A program made the position numbers and the translations under genes. From positions 1-64,000 of the forward strand of contig NZ_JAVRIB010000014.1 in NCBI RefSeq assembly GCF_031846275.1: 64,000 nt of DNA. Reading direction: 5' to 3'. Below the pieces are notes generated by a model, which worked only from the letters and a program-made list of their open reading frames with translations, had not been told where the DNA came from and ran no database searches. Numbering within the stretch: position 1 is the first letter of the stretch; every line of letters begins with the position of its first letter. Of the stretch, positions 45,386 through 54,619 are shown one piece after another. The DNA comes from Spectribacter hydrogenoxidans (GTDB lineage Bacteria; Pseudomonadota; Gammaproteobacteria; Nevskiales; Salinisphaeraceae).

Positions 45386-47977
45386 CTACGGGCTGGTTTC
45401 GTTCAGTTGATCCATGGCCTCACGAGTGGATTCGATCAGGGCCATGCGTGCCTCGGTGGTGACCGGATCACCGGACTGTAGCGCCCGCTCCACAACATCG
45501 GCCGCGGCCTGCAGCGACGTCAAGGCATAGAACGCCGCGGTGCCGTGCAGGGTGTGGATATCGCGGCATGCGGCTTCGTATTCGCCGGCATCCAGGGCCT
45601 GTCCCACCGCGGACAACTGGCGGGGAAGTTCCTCGCCGAGTAACCGCGCCAGGGCCGGATCCCGTGCCAGGGCGGGTGCCGCCCGGTTGGCCGGCCGGGG
45701 CGCTTCCTCGCCGATCAGGTCGGTTGTGGCCATTGCCCGCTGCAGGGTCGCGGCGTCGAAGGGCTTGACCAGGCAGACGTCCGCGCCGGCCTCGGTCAGG
45801 TGCCGGGCGCCGGTGCCGCTGCTGTCCGCGGTCATGCCGACGATGCGGGGCGGATTGGCGGGGTCTGCCAGTGTCCGGATCTGGCGAATCGCGTCACGTC
45901 CGTCCTGATCCGGCATCTGATCGTCCATAAGGATCAGCGGAAACCCGCCCTTGCGCCAGGCGCTGACGGCCTCGCGGCCGTTGCCGGCGAGGGCGACGCT
46001 GGCGCCGAGTTCCCGCAGTGTCGCCGCCAGCAGCTGTCGGGTGGCTTCGCTGTCGTCGGCCACCAGCACCTGCAGGTTCCGCCAACCGGGGTCCTCATCC
46101 GGCGTCCGCCCGAGCAACTCCCGCAGTTCGCGATGCAGGGACAGGCGGGGCAGGGACTTGGCCAGACTCCGGTCCGCGCCCAGGGCCCGGGCGGCGTCGT
46201 GATCGGCTTCGTCGATGGAAGTGAGCAGAACGAGACTGGTCGCGCCGGCTGCCCGCGACGCCCGCAGCAGATCGGCGGGTGCGGCTTCCCGCAGATCGGC
46301 CCGCCGCAGACCGAATACCAGCAGTGTCGGCGGACCGGGACCCGCCATTGCATCCCGTGCGGCCTGGATGGATTCGGCGCGGCGGACCTGCATGCCCCAG
46401 GCCTCGAAACAATGGCTCAGTGCCAGCCCGGCGGTGGTGCCGGTATCGATCAGCAGCACGTCGACGTCTTCCAGTCCGGCCGGGGCGGCGGCGGGCTGGT
46501 CGCCGCCGGTTGCCCGCGCCAGGGTCAGGTAGACGTGGAAGGTGGCGCCCTTGCCTGCCTCGCTCTCTACCGTGATCTCGCCGCCCATCATGTCGAGCAG
46601 ACGCTTGCTGATGGCCAGCCCCAGCCCGGACCCGCCCGGCTGCTGGGGCTGCAGCTGGCTGTACATCCGGAACAGCCGGGTCTGCTGATCCGGGGGGATG
46701 CCGGGGCCGGTATCGGTCACACTGAGATGCAGCGCCAGGCCCTGTTCATTCTCGTCCTCGCCCATTACCCGGACCACGATTTCCCCGCGGTCGGTGAACT
46801 TGATCGCGTTGGAAACGAGATTGGTCAGAATCTGCTGCAGCCGCAGCGGATCGCCGCGAACCTGATGCGGCACGTCGCTGAACACCAGATGGACCAGGTC
46901 CAGGTCCTTCTCGAAGGCCAGGGGTGCGAGCAGGTTGAGGGTTTCCTCGACAATGTCGCGCAGGTTGAAACCGACCTCGTTGAGCGTGGTGCGCCCGGAT
47001 TCCAGGCCGCTCCACTGGATGACGTCGTCGATCAGGGCGAGCAGGTTGTGGGCCGACTGGCGAACGGTGTGAACATGCTCGCGTTGGCCGCGATCCAGCC
47101 TGCCGCGGTCCAGCAGGTCGGCATGCCCGAGGATGGCGGTCAGCGGCGCCCGCAGCTCGTGGCTCATGCCGGCCACCAGGTCCGCCCGCAGGCGGGTGGC
47201 GTCACGTTCCTGCCGGCGGGCGCGCTCGAGTTCGCGTTCCCGGGTTTTCAGGGTTTCGGTGGCGGCGCGGGCCTGGTCTTCGCTGCGGCTCAGGCGTTCG
47301 CCCAGGGTATCCAGACTGCGCTCGATATCGTCGTCCGCATCCCCGGCCAGTTCCCGCAGCCGGCGCCGCAACCGGGAGACTGGCCGGGCGGTGGTCCAGG
47401 CCACCGCCAGCCCGGCGGCCAGCAGCAGGCCGAAGGCAACCAGCCCCTGCAGCGCTGCCCGCTGCAGGGAGGTGGCCAGATAGTGCTGCCAGGCGCGATC
47501 GGACAGCGTGAGGTATGCCCGCCCGATATCCGCCCGGGGCGTGCCGAAGGGATCCAGCGCGCTGCCTTCGCCGGCGGGCGGAATGTCGGAGGCGAATTCG
47601 GTGGTCAGCGAGGGTTGTGCCACCAGCCGCGCCCAGGCCGCCAGGCGTCGTGTCCCGGAGTCTAGCGTCGGATGGTCGGCGGCCAGGTCAATGCGATTGT
47701 TGCCGGGCGTGTCGGCGATGCGGATCCGGCCGAGAAAATCGTTGGCCTCGAACAGGGTCCGGGCGATCTGGCGCAGTTCCGGATCGTCCCCGGCCACCAG
47801 CGCGAGGTGGCCGGCCCGCGCCAGCTGGCGGATCTGGCTGGTGGCAAGACGCTGCTGGGTGACGGCGGTATCACGCACCTCGCTGTGCAACAGCCAGGCC
47901 GCGGTGGCGGTTGCCACCAGCAAGGCGGTTGCGATCACCGCCATCGTGGCGGCCATGCCGAGGGGCCAGCGCATCAT
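45386..47977 (-). CDS. barA: BarA/GacS-type hybrid sensor histidine kinase
   Basis: 863 residues. Two membrane helices (8-30, 175-196) frame a periplasmic sensor; then HAMP (about 197-245), a coiled coil, the HisKA domain with His273 ('MSHELRAPL'), the ATPase domain (Asn390, 'DTGPGIP', 'GSGLGLAI'), a degenerate receiver (about 505-622) that lacks the phosphoacceptor Asp ('LLVFGLRRAD'), an intact receiver with Asp685 ('LILMDD'), and an Hpt domain with His811 ('HTLHGTAAF'). It would feed a UvrY/GacA regulator, not in this window. The location beside cysM matches other gammaproteobacteria. Confidence 0.92.
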   Translation of the reverse strand: MMRWPLGMAATMAVIATALLVATATAAWLLHSEVRDTAVTQQRLATSQIRQLARAGHLALVAGDDPELRQIARTLFEANDFLGRIRIADTPGNNRIDLAADHPTLDSGTRRLAAWARLVAQPSLTTEFASDIPPAGEGSALDPFGTPRADIGRAYLTLSDRAWQHYLATSLQRAALQGLVAFGLLLAAGLAVAWTTARPVSRLRRRLRELAGDADDDIERSLDTLGERLSRSEDQARAATETLKTRERELERARRQERDATRLRADLVAGMSHELRAPLTAILGHADLLDRGRLDRGQREHVHTVRQSAHNLLALIDDVIQWSGLESGRTTLNEVGFNLRDIVEETLNLLAPLAFEKDLDLVHLVFSDVPHQVRGDPLRLQQILTNLVSNAIKFTDRGEIVVRVMGEDENEQGLALHLSVTDTGPGIPPDQQTRLFRMYSQLQPQQPGGSGLGLAISKRLLDMMGGEITVESEAGKGATFHVYLTLARATGGDQPAAAPAGLEDVDVLLIDTGTTAGLALSHCFEAWGMQVRRAESIQAARDAMAGPGPPTLLVFGLRRADLREAAPADLLRASRAAGATSLVLLTSIDEADHDAARALGADRSLAKSLPRLSLHRELRELLGRTPDEDPGWRNLQVLVADDSEATRQLLAATLRELGASVALAGNGREAVSAWRKGGFPLILMDDQMPDQDGRDAIRQIRTLADPANPPRIVGMTADSSGTGARHLTEAGADVCLVKPFDAATLQRAMATTDLIGEEAPRPANRAAPALARDPALARLLGEELPRQLSAVGQALDAGEYEAACRDIHTLHGTAAFYALTSLQAAADVVERALQSGDPVTTEARMALIESTREAMDQLNETSP

Positions 47978-48043
47978 TGATGCAGTTTACGGGGCTGCGC
48001 CTCGGGCAGTTAACCCCCGGGCACCCCTGCTAGAATTCGGCTC

Positions 48044-48934
48044 ATGAACTATCCGACTCTGGAACAGTGCGTGGGCAACACGCCGCTGGTGCGGTTGCAG
48101 CGCCTGGTCGATGACGAGCGCGGCAATACCGTGCTGGCCAAGCTGGAAGGCGATAACCCCGCCGGTTCGGTCAAGGATCGACCCGCCTACAGCATGATCC
48201 GTTACGCCGCCGAGCGCGGGGATATTCGTCCCGGCGACACTCTGATCGAGGCCACCAGTGGCAACACCGGCATCGCGCTGGCGATGGTCGCGGCCATGCA
48301 GGGGTTTCGCCTGCGCCTGATCATGCCGGAGAACATGAGCGAGGAACGCCGCGCGGTGATGCGGGCGTTCGGCGCGGAAATCGTGTCGGTATCCGAATCC
48401 GAGGGCATGGAAGGCGCCCGCGATCTGGCCGATGCCATGGCCGAGCGGGGTGAGGGCATGGTGCTCAACCAGTTTGCCAACCCCGACAATCCGCGGGCCC
48501 ATTACGAGGGCACCGGTCCCGAGATCTGGCGCGATACCGATGGCGCGATCACCCATTTCGTCGCCTCGATGGGCACCACCGGCACCATCATGGGCGTGTC
48601 GCGCTTTCTCAAGGAAAAGAATTCGGGCGTGCGCATCGTCGGCGTGCAGCCGGCCGGGGAATCGCGTATCCCCGGCATCCGCCGCTGGCCGCAGGAATAT
48701 CTGCCGCGCATCTTCGAGCCCGAGCGGGTGGATGAGGTGATCGACGTCGAGGCCACGGATGCGGAGAACACCATGCGCGATCTGGCCGCGCGGGAGGGCA
48801 TCTTCGCCGGGCCGTCGTCGGGCGGGGCGGTCTGGGCCGCGCTGCAGCTGGCGCGGCAGACCGAGAACGCCGTGATTGCCGTCATCGTCTGCGATCGTGG
48901 CGATCGTTACCTGTCCACCGGGGTCTACGCTTGA
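48044..48934 (+). CDS. cysM: Cysteine synthase B
   Basis: 296 residues. PLP lysine in 'EGDNPAGSVKDRPAYSM', 'EATSGNTGIALAM' and 'GTTGTIMGVSRFLKE' are the CysK/CysM signature; 'RRWPQEYLPRIFEPERVDEV' is CysM-type. It makes cysteine from O-acetylserine and sulfide or thiosulfate. It begins a run of ten genes with overlapping or near-touching ends (48044-56234). Confidence 0.96.
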   Translation: MNYPTLEQCVGNTPLVRLQRLVDDERGNTVLAKLEGDNPAGSVKDRPAYSMIRYAAERGDIRPGDTLIEATSGNTGIALAMVAAMQGFRLRLIMPENMSEERRAVMRAFGAEIVSVSESEGMEGARDLADAMAERGEGMVLNQFANPDNPRAHYEGTGPEIWRDTDGAITHFVASMGTTGTIMGVSRFLKEKNSGVRIVGVQPAGESRIPGIRRWPQEYLPRIFEPERVDEVIDVEATDAENTMRDLAAREGIFAGPSSGGAVWAALQLARQTENAVIAVIVCDRGDRYLSTGVYA

Positions 48935-49569
48935 CCCAGGGGGCGGTGGTTGCCCTGGCTCTGGCCACCACCCTCGATGCCGATGCGGCAAGGCGCCTGC
49001 ATGATTTCGACGGCCTCGACGAGGCCGGGATCGAACGGGCGGTTACCACCCTGTGGCAGCAGCGCCAAGGCAACCGCGAATTGCCCTGGCATCTGCAACG
49101 GCTCGATGCCGCGGCCTGGGTCACCATTGCACCTGATCGGGCACGGATCCATGCCCTTGCGGCCGCGGACGAGCAAGAGGAAGCCGAGCTTCTGGATCGG
49201 CTGCATTCGGTGCTGAGTGACGCCGCCCTTGTTGCAGCCTGGGATGGCGATCGGACCTGGCCGCTCCTGCGTGCCCGCGCCGCCCGGCATGGACGTGCCT
49301 TGCCCTGGCTCTGGCCGGCTGCCGACAGCCACTCGTCCCTCATGGGTGTGACCGCGGCCATCTGCCCGGCCGGGAGCAGTCCGGCGTCACCGCCCCTGCG
49401 GGAATGGGCGGCATTGCTCGGCGCACCCATGTTGTCGGCACGGGCGTCGGCAGACTGTCAGCAGGAAGCGCTGGATACGGCCCATGCACTGCTGGCGCTG
49501 CAGGTCGCCCGCGCCAATTGCAGCCCGACCGAGGCGCAGGCCTGCCGGTCGGCGCTGGCTCGGGCATGA
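48931..49569 (+). CDS. Degenerate PolB-type 3'-5' exonuclease-like protein
   Basis: 212 residues, TTG start overlapping cysM. The blocks 'AAWDGDRTWPLLRARAARHG', 'DSHSSLMGVTAA', 'LREWAALLGAP' and 'EALDTAHALLALQVARA' line up with the predicted PolB-like exonuclease family (PF10108 type), where the same positions read NGRGFDLPVLRYRA, HIDLMDLL and SLDEIARLLGLP. The N-terminal DxE and other catalytic acids are not obvious, so the enzyme may be inactive. An intact family member often lies between cysM and rlmD in related bacteria (recollection, not checked here). Confidence 0.45.
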   Translation: MTQGAVVALALATTLDADAARRLHDFDGLDEAGIERAVTTLWQQRQGNRELPWHLQRLDAAAWVTIAPDRARIHALAAADEQEEAELLDRLHSVLSDAALVAAWDGDRTWPLLRARAARHGRALPWLWPAADSHSSLMGVTAAICPAGSSPASPPLREWAALLGAPMLSARASADCQQEALDTAHALLALQVARANCSPTEAQACRSALARA

Positions 49570-50897
49570 GCCGGAAATCGGCGCGCCGGGTCCCGGTTGG
49601 CCCGTTCGAGATGACCGTGGCCGATCTGGCGGCGGATGGCCGCGGGGTGGGCCGCGACGACACGGGCAAGACTGTGTTCGTGCCCGATTGCCTACCCGGC
49701 GAACGCGTCACCTACCTGCGCAAACGGCAGCACCGCCAGCACGATGAGGGTCTGCTCGAGTCGGTGCTCGAGGCCGCGCCCGAAAGGGTCACACCGCGTT
49801 GCCCGTACTTCGGCCTGTGCGGCGGCTGCGCCCTGCAGCATCTGGATGCCGAGGCGCAGGTGGCGTTCAAGCAGCAGCAGGTGCTGACCACGCTGGCCCG
49901 GGTGGGCGGGGTGATACCCGACCGTACCCTGCCGCCCGTCACCGGGGCCCGCTGGGGGTATCGCCGGCGGGCGCGACTCGGCGCGAAGTACGTGGCCAAG
50001 AAGGGCGGCACCCTGGTCGGGTTTCGCGAGCGCGGATCGCCTTTCGTGGCCATGCTGGATGAGTGCCACGTGCTGGTCCCGGCGGTGGGCCACCGTCTGA
50101 CCGAACTGCAGACGCTGATCGATGGCCTGTCCATCCGCGAGCAACTGCCGCAGATCGAGGTGGCTGCCGGCGACGATGTGACGGCTCTGGTCCTGCGGGT
50201 GCTGGCCACGCCCTCCGCCGCGGACCGCGAACAGCTTGCCGCCTTTGCCCGGGCAAACGATTTCGTCATCTATCTGCAGACCGGCGGGCTGGATACCGTC
50301 GAGCCGCTGCAGCCCCCGGCGCCGGCGCTGACCTACGATCTGCCCGAGTTCGATGTCCGGGTGACTTTCGAGCCCACCGATTTCGTTCAGATCCACGCCG
50401 AGGTCAACCGGGGCATGGTGTCGCAGGCGGTGCAGTTGCTCGAAGCCGGGCCGTCGGACACCGTGCTCGAGCTGTTTGCCGGCCTAGGCAACTTCAGCCT
50501 GCCCCTGGCACGGCGAGCGGGGCAGGTTATCGCGGTGGAGGGCGAGGCCGGTCTGGTGGCCCGGGCTCGCGCGAACGCGGCCGCCAATGGGCTCAATAAC
50601 GTGGAAGCCCATGTGGCCGATCTGTTCGAACCCGCCGACGGGGCGGTCTGGCTCCACCCGCCGGCCGACCGGCTGCTGCTGGACCCGCCGCGGTCCGGGG
50701 CCCGGGAAATCCTGCCGGCGGCGGTGGCCAGCCGGCCCGGGCGCATCGTCTACTGTTCCTGTCACCCGGCCACGCTGGCCCGGGACGCCGCCACGCTGGT
50801 GAATGATTTCGGCTATCGGCTGGCCGCGGCCGGAGCGGTGGACATGTTTCCCCATACGGCGCACGTCGAGGCGATGGCGCTGTTTACCCGGGACTGA
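49566..50897 (+). CDS. rlmD: 23S rRNA (uracil1939-C5)-methyltransferase
   Basis: 443 residues. TRAM domain (about 10-65), 4Fe-4S cysteines in 'CPYFGLCGGC' plus a later Cys in 'DECHV', SAM-binding 'LELFAGLGNFSLPLA', 'LLLDPPRSG' and the catalytic Cys in 'VYCSCHPATLARD'. It methylates U1939 of 23S rRNA with SAM; formerly rumA. It starts in the stop of the previous gene. Confidence 0.95.
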   Translation: MSRKSARRVPVGPFEMTVADLAADGRGVGRDDTGKTVFVPDCLPGERVTYLRKRQHRQHDEGLLESVLEAAPERVTPRCPYFGLCGGCALQHLDAEAQVAFKQQQVLTTLARVGGVIPDRTLPPVTGARWGYRRRARLGAKYVAKKGGTLVGFRERGSPFVAMLDECHVLVPAVGHRLTELQTLIDGLSIREQLPQIEVAAGDDVTALVLRVLATPSAADREQLAAFARANDFVIYLQTGGLDTVEPLQPPAPALTYDLPEFDVRVTFEPTDFVQIHAEVNRGMVSQAVQLLEAGPSDTVLELFAGLGNFSLPLARRAGQVIAVEGEAGLVARARANAAANGLNNVEAHVADLFEPADGAVWLHPPADRLLLDPPRSGAREILPAAVASRPGRIVYCSCHPATLARDAATLVNDFGYRLAAAGAVDMFPHTAHVEAMALFTRD

Positions 50898-50905
50898 GCA
50901 CAGCG

Positions 50906-51388
50906 ATGGCGACCGAGATCGAACGCAAGTTCCTGACCGCGGACGAGTCCTGGCGTAACCAGGCGGAGAGCTCACGGATGCTCTGCCAAGGCTATCTCAA
51001 CGATCCCGGCCGGGCGTCGGTACGGGTTCGGATCGACGGTGAGCAGGCCAACCTGAACATCAAGGCGGCAGTGAAGGGGGCCGCACGAGCCGAATACGAA
51101 TACCCCATCCCGCTCGCCGACGCCCGGGCGATGCTGGCCGAGCTGTGCATGCATCCGCCGGTGGAAAAGCGACGGCACCTGCTGCGGCACGGCGCGCATC
51201 TCTGGGAAATCGACGAGTTCGCCGGTGCCAATGCCGGTCTGGTGGTGGCCGAGGTGGAGCTGGGCGCGGTGGACGAGCCATTCGAAAAGCCGGCCTGGCT
51301 AGGGTCGGAGGTCACCGAGCTGCGGCGCTATTACAATCATGCACTGGCAATCACGCCCTATCGCGACTGGCCGGCCGATGAGCGCTGA
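50906..51388 (+). CDS. CYTH-domain protein (triphosphate tunnel metalloenzyme)
   Basis: 160 residues. 'EIERKFL' is the ExExK motif that binds metal and triphosphate in CYTH proteins; 'ASVRVRIDG' and 'WEIDEFAG' complete the beta-tunnel pattern. Close relatives hydrolyse inorganic tripolyphosphate. The substrate is not shown by sequence. Its 3' end overlaps the next gene by 11 bp. Confidence 0.88.
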   Translation: MATEIERKFLTADESWRNQAESSRMLCQGYLNDPGRASVRVRIDGEQANLNIKAAVKGAARAEYEYPIPLADARAMLAELCMHPPVEKRRHLLRHGAHLWEIDEFAGANAGLVVAEVELGAVDEPFEKPAWLGSEVTELRRYYNHALAITPYRDWPADER

Positions 51389-51875
51389 ACACATCGACAT
51401 CGATCTGACCGAGCAATCCCTGAGACTGCTCAACGGCGACGGCCGGATGCTGGCGCGCTATGCGGTATCCACCTCGAAAAACGGGGCGGGCGAGCGGGAG
51501 GGCAGCTTCCGCACGCCGCGCGGCCGGCATCGCATCCGGGCCAAGATCGGCGCCGGCGCGACGCCCGGCACGGTATTCCGCGGCCGCCGGCCCACCGGCG
51601 AGATATACTCCGAGGCACTGGCCACCGCCGAGCCCGGGCGCGACTGGATTCTCACCCGCATCCTCTGGCTCTGTGGCGAGGAAATCGGCCGCAATCGCCT
51701 GGGCGCGGTGGACACCATGCGCCGCTACGTCTACATCCACGGGTCGCCGGACAGTGTCCAGATGGGTCGGCCGGGGTCGATCGGCTGCGTGCGCATGCAC
51801 AACAGCGACATCATCGAGCTGTTCGACCGGATTCCGGCCGGCATCCCGGTGAACATCCACGAGGGCAGCGCATGA
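51378..51875 (+). CDS. L,D-transpeptidase (YkuD domain), no signal peptide
   Basis: 165 residues. The catalytic site 'YVYIHGSPDSVQMGRPGSIGCVRM' gives His121 and Cys137. Known members crosslink peptidoglycan or attach lipoproteins from the periplasm. This one has no visible signal peptide or membrane segment, which is odd for a wall enzyme; a few cytoplasmic or non-classically exported YkuD proteins of this size are known. The next gene, nagZ, is also wall-related. Confidence 0.88.
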   Translation: MSAEHIDIDLTEQSLRLLNGDGRMLARYAVSTSKNGAGEREGSFRTPRGRHRIRAKIGAGATPGTVFRGRRPTGEIYSEALATAEPGRDWILTRILWLCGEEIGRNRLGAVDTMRRYVYIHGSPDSVQMGRPGSIGCVRMHNSDIIELFDRIPAGIPVNIHEGSA

Positions 51876-52894
51876 CCGCCCCCGGTCCGCTGATGATCGA
51901 CGTGGCCGGCGTCCGGCTGGATGCGTCGGATCGGGCCCTGCTGGCGGAACCTCTGGTGGGCGGGGTGCTCCTGTTTTCTCGCAACTTTGTTTCCGTGGAA
52001 CAGCTAGGCGAACTGTGCGCCGCCATTCGCGAACTGCGCCCCGAGTTGCTGATTGCTGCGGACTACGAGGGTGGCCGCGTGCAGCGCTTCCGCGAGGGGA
52101 TGACGCGCATTCCGTCCATGGGGACGATCGGCGCCCACCATGATGCGGATCCGCATGCGGCACGTGCCCTGGCGGCCGACTGCGGCCGGGTGATCGGCGC
52201 TGAACTGGCGGCGCTAGATATCGACCTGGCGTTCGCGCCCGTGCTGGACCGCGACTACGGCTGCTCCACGGTGATCGGTGATCGCGCCTTTCATGCGGAC
52301 GGCGGGGTTGTCGCGGCACTCGGCGGCGCCCTGCGCACCGGCATGGCGGAAGCCGGCCTGGCGGCTACCGGCAAGCATTTTCCCGGCCACGGCGCGGTGG
52401 TGGCCGATTCGCACGAGACGCTACCGGTGGACGAGCGGCCGCTGGCCGATCTCCAGGCCGATATGGCGCCGTTCGCGGCGCTGATCGAGACGGGGCTGGA
52501 GTCGGTGATGATGGCGCATGTGCGCTATCCGGCGGTCTGCGAAGAGGTGGCCAGCCTGTCTTCCACCTGGATTGGCAAGCGGCTGCGCGGCGAACTGGGC
52601 TTTACCGGCGTGGTGTTCTGCGACGATCTGAGCATGGGCGGCGCCGCGGTAGTCGGCGACTACCTTACCCGCGCCCACAAGGCGCTCGCCGCCGGCTGCC
52701 AGATGCTGCCGGTCTGCAACAACCGCGAGGCCGTTCGCTCGCTGGTCGAGCAGTTGCCGCGGCCCTCGGATTTCGATCCGACCCCGTTGATGCGCCTGCG
52801 GCGTCGTCACGACATGACCATCGATAACCCCACGCTGGCGGCGGCGCGATCGCGCGTCACGGCGCTGGCCCGACCGGCAGACGGCCAATGTTAG
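51872..52894 (+). CDS. nagZ: Beta-N-acetylhexosaminidase NagZ
   Basis: 340 residues, glycoside hydrolase family 3. 'LLIAADYEGGRVQRF', 'ATGKHFPGHGAVVADSHETLP' (flexible loop with His and Asp acid/base dyad) and nucleophile Asp in 'VVFCDDLSMGG' are present. It removes GlcNAc from anhydro-muropeptides in cytoplasmic wall recycling. Overlaps the preceding transpeptidase by 4 bp and mscS by 7 bp. Confidence 0.96.
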   Translation: MTAPGPLMIDVAGVRLDASDRALLAEPLVGGVLLFSRNFVSVEQLGELCAAIRELRPELLIAADYEGGRVQRFREGMTRIPSMGTIGAHHDADPHAARALAADCGRVIGAELAALDIDLAFAPVLDRDYGCSTVIGDRAFHADGGVVAALGGALRTGMAEAGLAATGKHFPGHGAVVADSHETLPVDERPLADLQADMAPFAALIETGLESVMMAHVRYPAVCEEVASLSSTWIGKRLRGELGFTGVVFCDDLSMGGAAVVGDYLTRAHKALAAGCQMLPVCNNREAVRSLVEQLPRPSDFDPTPLMRLRRRHDMTIDNPTLAAARSRVTALARPADGQC

Positions 52895-54069
52895 AGACCC
52901 TCAGCAACGGGTGGATTGCCCTGGAAGATTTCCGGACCCGCTGGGGCGAGATCGCGGATATCTTCCTGATCGTGCTGGCCGTGGTGGTGATCAATCTGAT
53001 CCTGCGGCTGGCCTTCCGGCAGCTGGCAAAACGGGTGGAACACACCCGCAGCGTCTGGGATGACGCCATCTACGAAAGCCTGAGCGGGCCGCTGCGCGGC
53101 GCCGTCTGGGTGGGCGGGCTGTCGCTGGCGGCAAGCATCGGCAGCCCCGATCCGGAGTCGATCATCGGTACCTGGCTGCCGGACGCGCGGGTGGTGGCGT
53201 ATGCGGGCATCGTCATCTGGTTCATCCTGAGCCTGATCACGGCGGTGGAAAAGAACATGCTGGTGCACGCCGCGCGCCGCGGCGACCCGCTGGACGAAAC
53301 CACCGCCGACGCCATCGCCAAGCTGCTGCGGCTGGCGGTGATGATCACCGGGGCGCTGGTGGTGCTGCAGACCCTGGGGGTATCCATTTCCGGCTTGCTG
53401 GCCTTCGGTGGCGTCGGGGGCATCGCGATCGGTTTCGCCGCCAAGGATGTCATCGCCAATCTGCTGGGCGGGCTGACCATCTACCTCAACCGGCCGTTCT
53501 CGGTGGGGGACTGGATCCGTTCGCCGGACCGGGACATCGAGGGCGTGGTCGAGGCGGTTGGCTGGCGAGCGACCTCGGTGCGCCGCTTCGACAAGCGGGC
53601 GCTATACGTGCCCAATGCTGCATTCACCACGATCTCGCTGGAAAATCCCTCGCGCATGACGCATCGGCAGATCAACGAGACCGTGGGCCTGCGCTACGAA
53701 GACTCGGCGTTGGTGGGGCCGGTGGTGTCCGATATCCGCGAGATGATCGAATCCCATCCCGACATCGACACCTCGCAGACGATTCTGGTCTACTTCAACC
53801 GCTTTGCCCCGTCCAGCCTGGAACTGTTCATCTACTGCTTCACCGTGACCACCGGCTGGGGTGATTTCCTGGCGGTCAAGCAGGACGTGCTGACGCGCTG
53901 CCATGACATCATCAGCGGACACGGTGCCGAGGTGGCGTTTCCGACCACCACGGTGCATCTTGCTCGCAACGATGATGATGACGCCGACGGAAAGATGGCG
54001 CGTGGCCGGCCGGGCACCGGCGCACCCAAGAATCCGGAACAGCAGGGAAGTACCGATGACGATGCATGA
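52888..54069 (+). CDS. MscS-family mechanosensitive channel
   Basis: 393 residues. Three to four N-terminal membrane helices (about 22-45, 68-88, 105-125, 145-165), then the pore helix 'AFGGVGGIAIGFAAKDVIANLLGGLTIYLNRPFSVGDWI', beta domain and C-terminal cap. It resembles larger MscS homologues such as YnaI/YbdG. The C-terminal tail 'DDDDADGK...GAPKNPEQ' is low-complexity. It relieves turgor in osmotic downshock. Confidence 0.9.
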   Translation: MLETLSNGWIALEDFRTRWGEIADIFLIVLAVVVINLILRLAFRQLAKRVEHTRSVWDDAIYESLSGPLRGAVWVGGLSLAASIGSPDPESIIGTWLPDARVVAYAGIVIWFILSLITAVEKNMLVHAARRGDPLDETTADAIAKLLRLAVMITGALVVLQTLGVSISGLLAFGGVGGIAIGFAAKDVIANLLGGLTIYLNRPFSVGDWIRSPDRDIEGVVEAVGWRATSVRRFDKRALYVPNAAFTTISLENPSRMTHRQINETVGLRYEDSALVGPVVSDIREMIESHPDIDTSQTILVYFNRFAPSSLELFIYCFTVTTGWGDFLAVKQDVLTRCHDIISGHGAEVAFPTTTVHLARNDDDDADGKMARGRPGTGAPKNPEQQGSTDDDA

Positions 54070-54619
54070 CGAACGGCGCCGGGACGCCATGATGGTGCGT
54101 GAGCGGGCCGACTGCGTTTGCGACGCGGCGCAACTGGCCGACATCTACGACCGCATGGCCCGCGACATTACCGAAGCGCTGGCCGAGGCCAATCCGGTGA
54201 TTCTCTGCGTGATGCTCGGCGGCCTGGTGCCGACCGCCGAAATCACCCGACGGCTGGATTTCCCCTTCGAATTCGACTATCTCCACGCCACCCGCTATCA
54301 CGGCGAGACGCAGGGCGGGGAACTGGTGTGGAAGGTCAGCCCGGGCATCGACCTGGCCGATCGTGACGTGCTGGTGATCGACGACATTCTCGACGAGGGC
54401 ACCACGCTGGAGGCCATTCTCGGGGCCCTGGCCGCCCAGGGCGCCCGCCGCGTGCGCACCGCGATTCTGCTGGAGAAATCGCATGCTCGGCGTGACCCGG
54501 CGCTGACGGTCGACTTCGTCGGCACCACCGTGCCGGATCGTTACGTATTCGGCGCGGGCATGGACTACAAGGGCTATTTCCGGCAGCTGCCGGCGGTCTA
54601 CGCCGTCGCCGACACGTGA
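54056..54619 (+). CDS. hpt: Hypoxanthine-guanine phosphoribosyltransferase
   Basis: 187 residues from ATG 54056 (AGGGAAG upstream), inside the end of mscS. The PRPP-binding loop 'VLVIDDILDEGTTL' and 'CVMLGGLVPTAEITRRL' define the PRT fold; 'VPDRYVFGAGMDYKGYFRQLP' is the base-recognition end. It salvages hypoxanthine/guanine to IMP/GMP. It overlaps the thioinosine phosphorylase gene; together they would carry methylthioinosine to hypoxanthine and then to IMP. Confidence 0.93.
   Translation: MTMHDERRRDAMMVRERADCVCDAAQLADIYDRMARDITEALAEANPVILCVMLGGLVPTAEITRRLDFPFEFDYLHATRYHGETQGGELVWKVSPGIDLADRDVLVIDDILDEGTTLEAILGALAAQGARRVRTAILLEKSHARRDPALTVDFVGTTVPDRYVFGAGMDYKGYFRQLPAVYAVADT

Noticed and set aside
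45800..47665. 621-codon open frame antisense to the barA-like gene
   Set aside because: Antisense shadow; the barA-like protein has full domain architecture.
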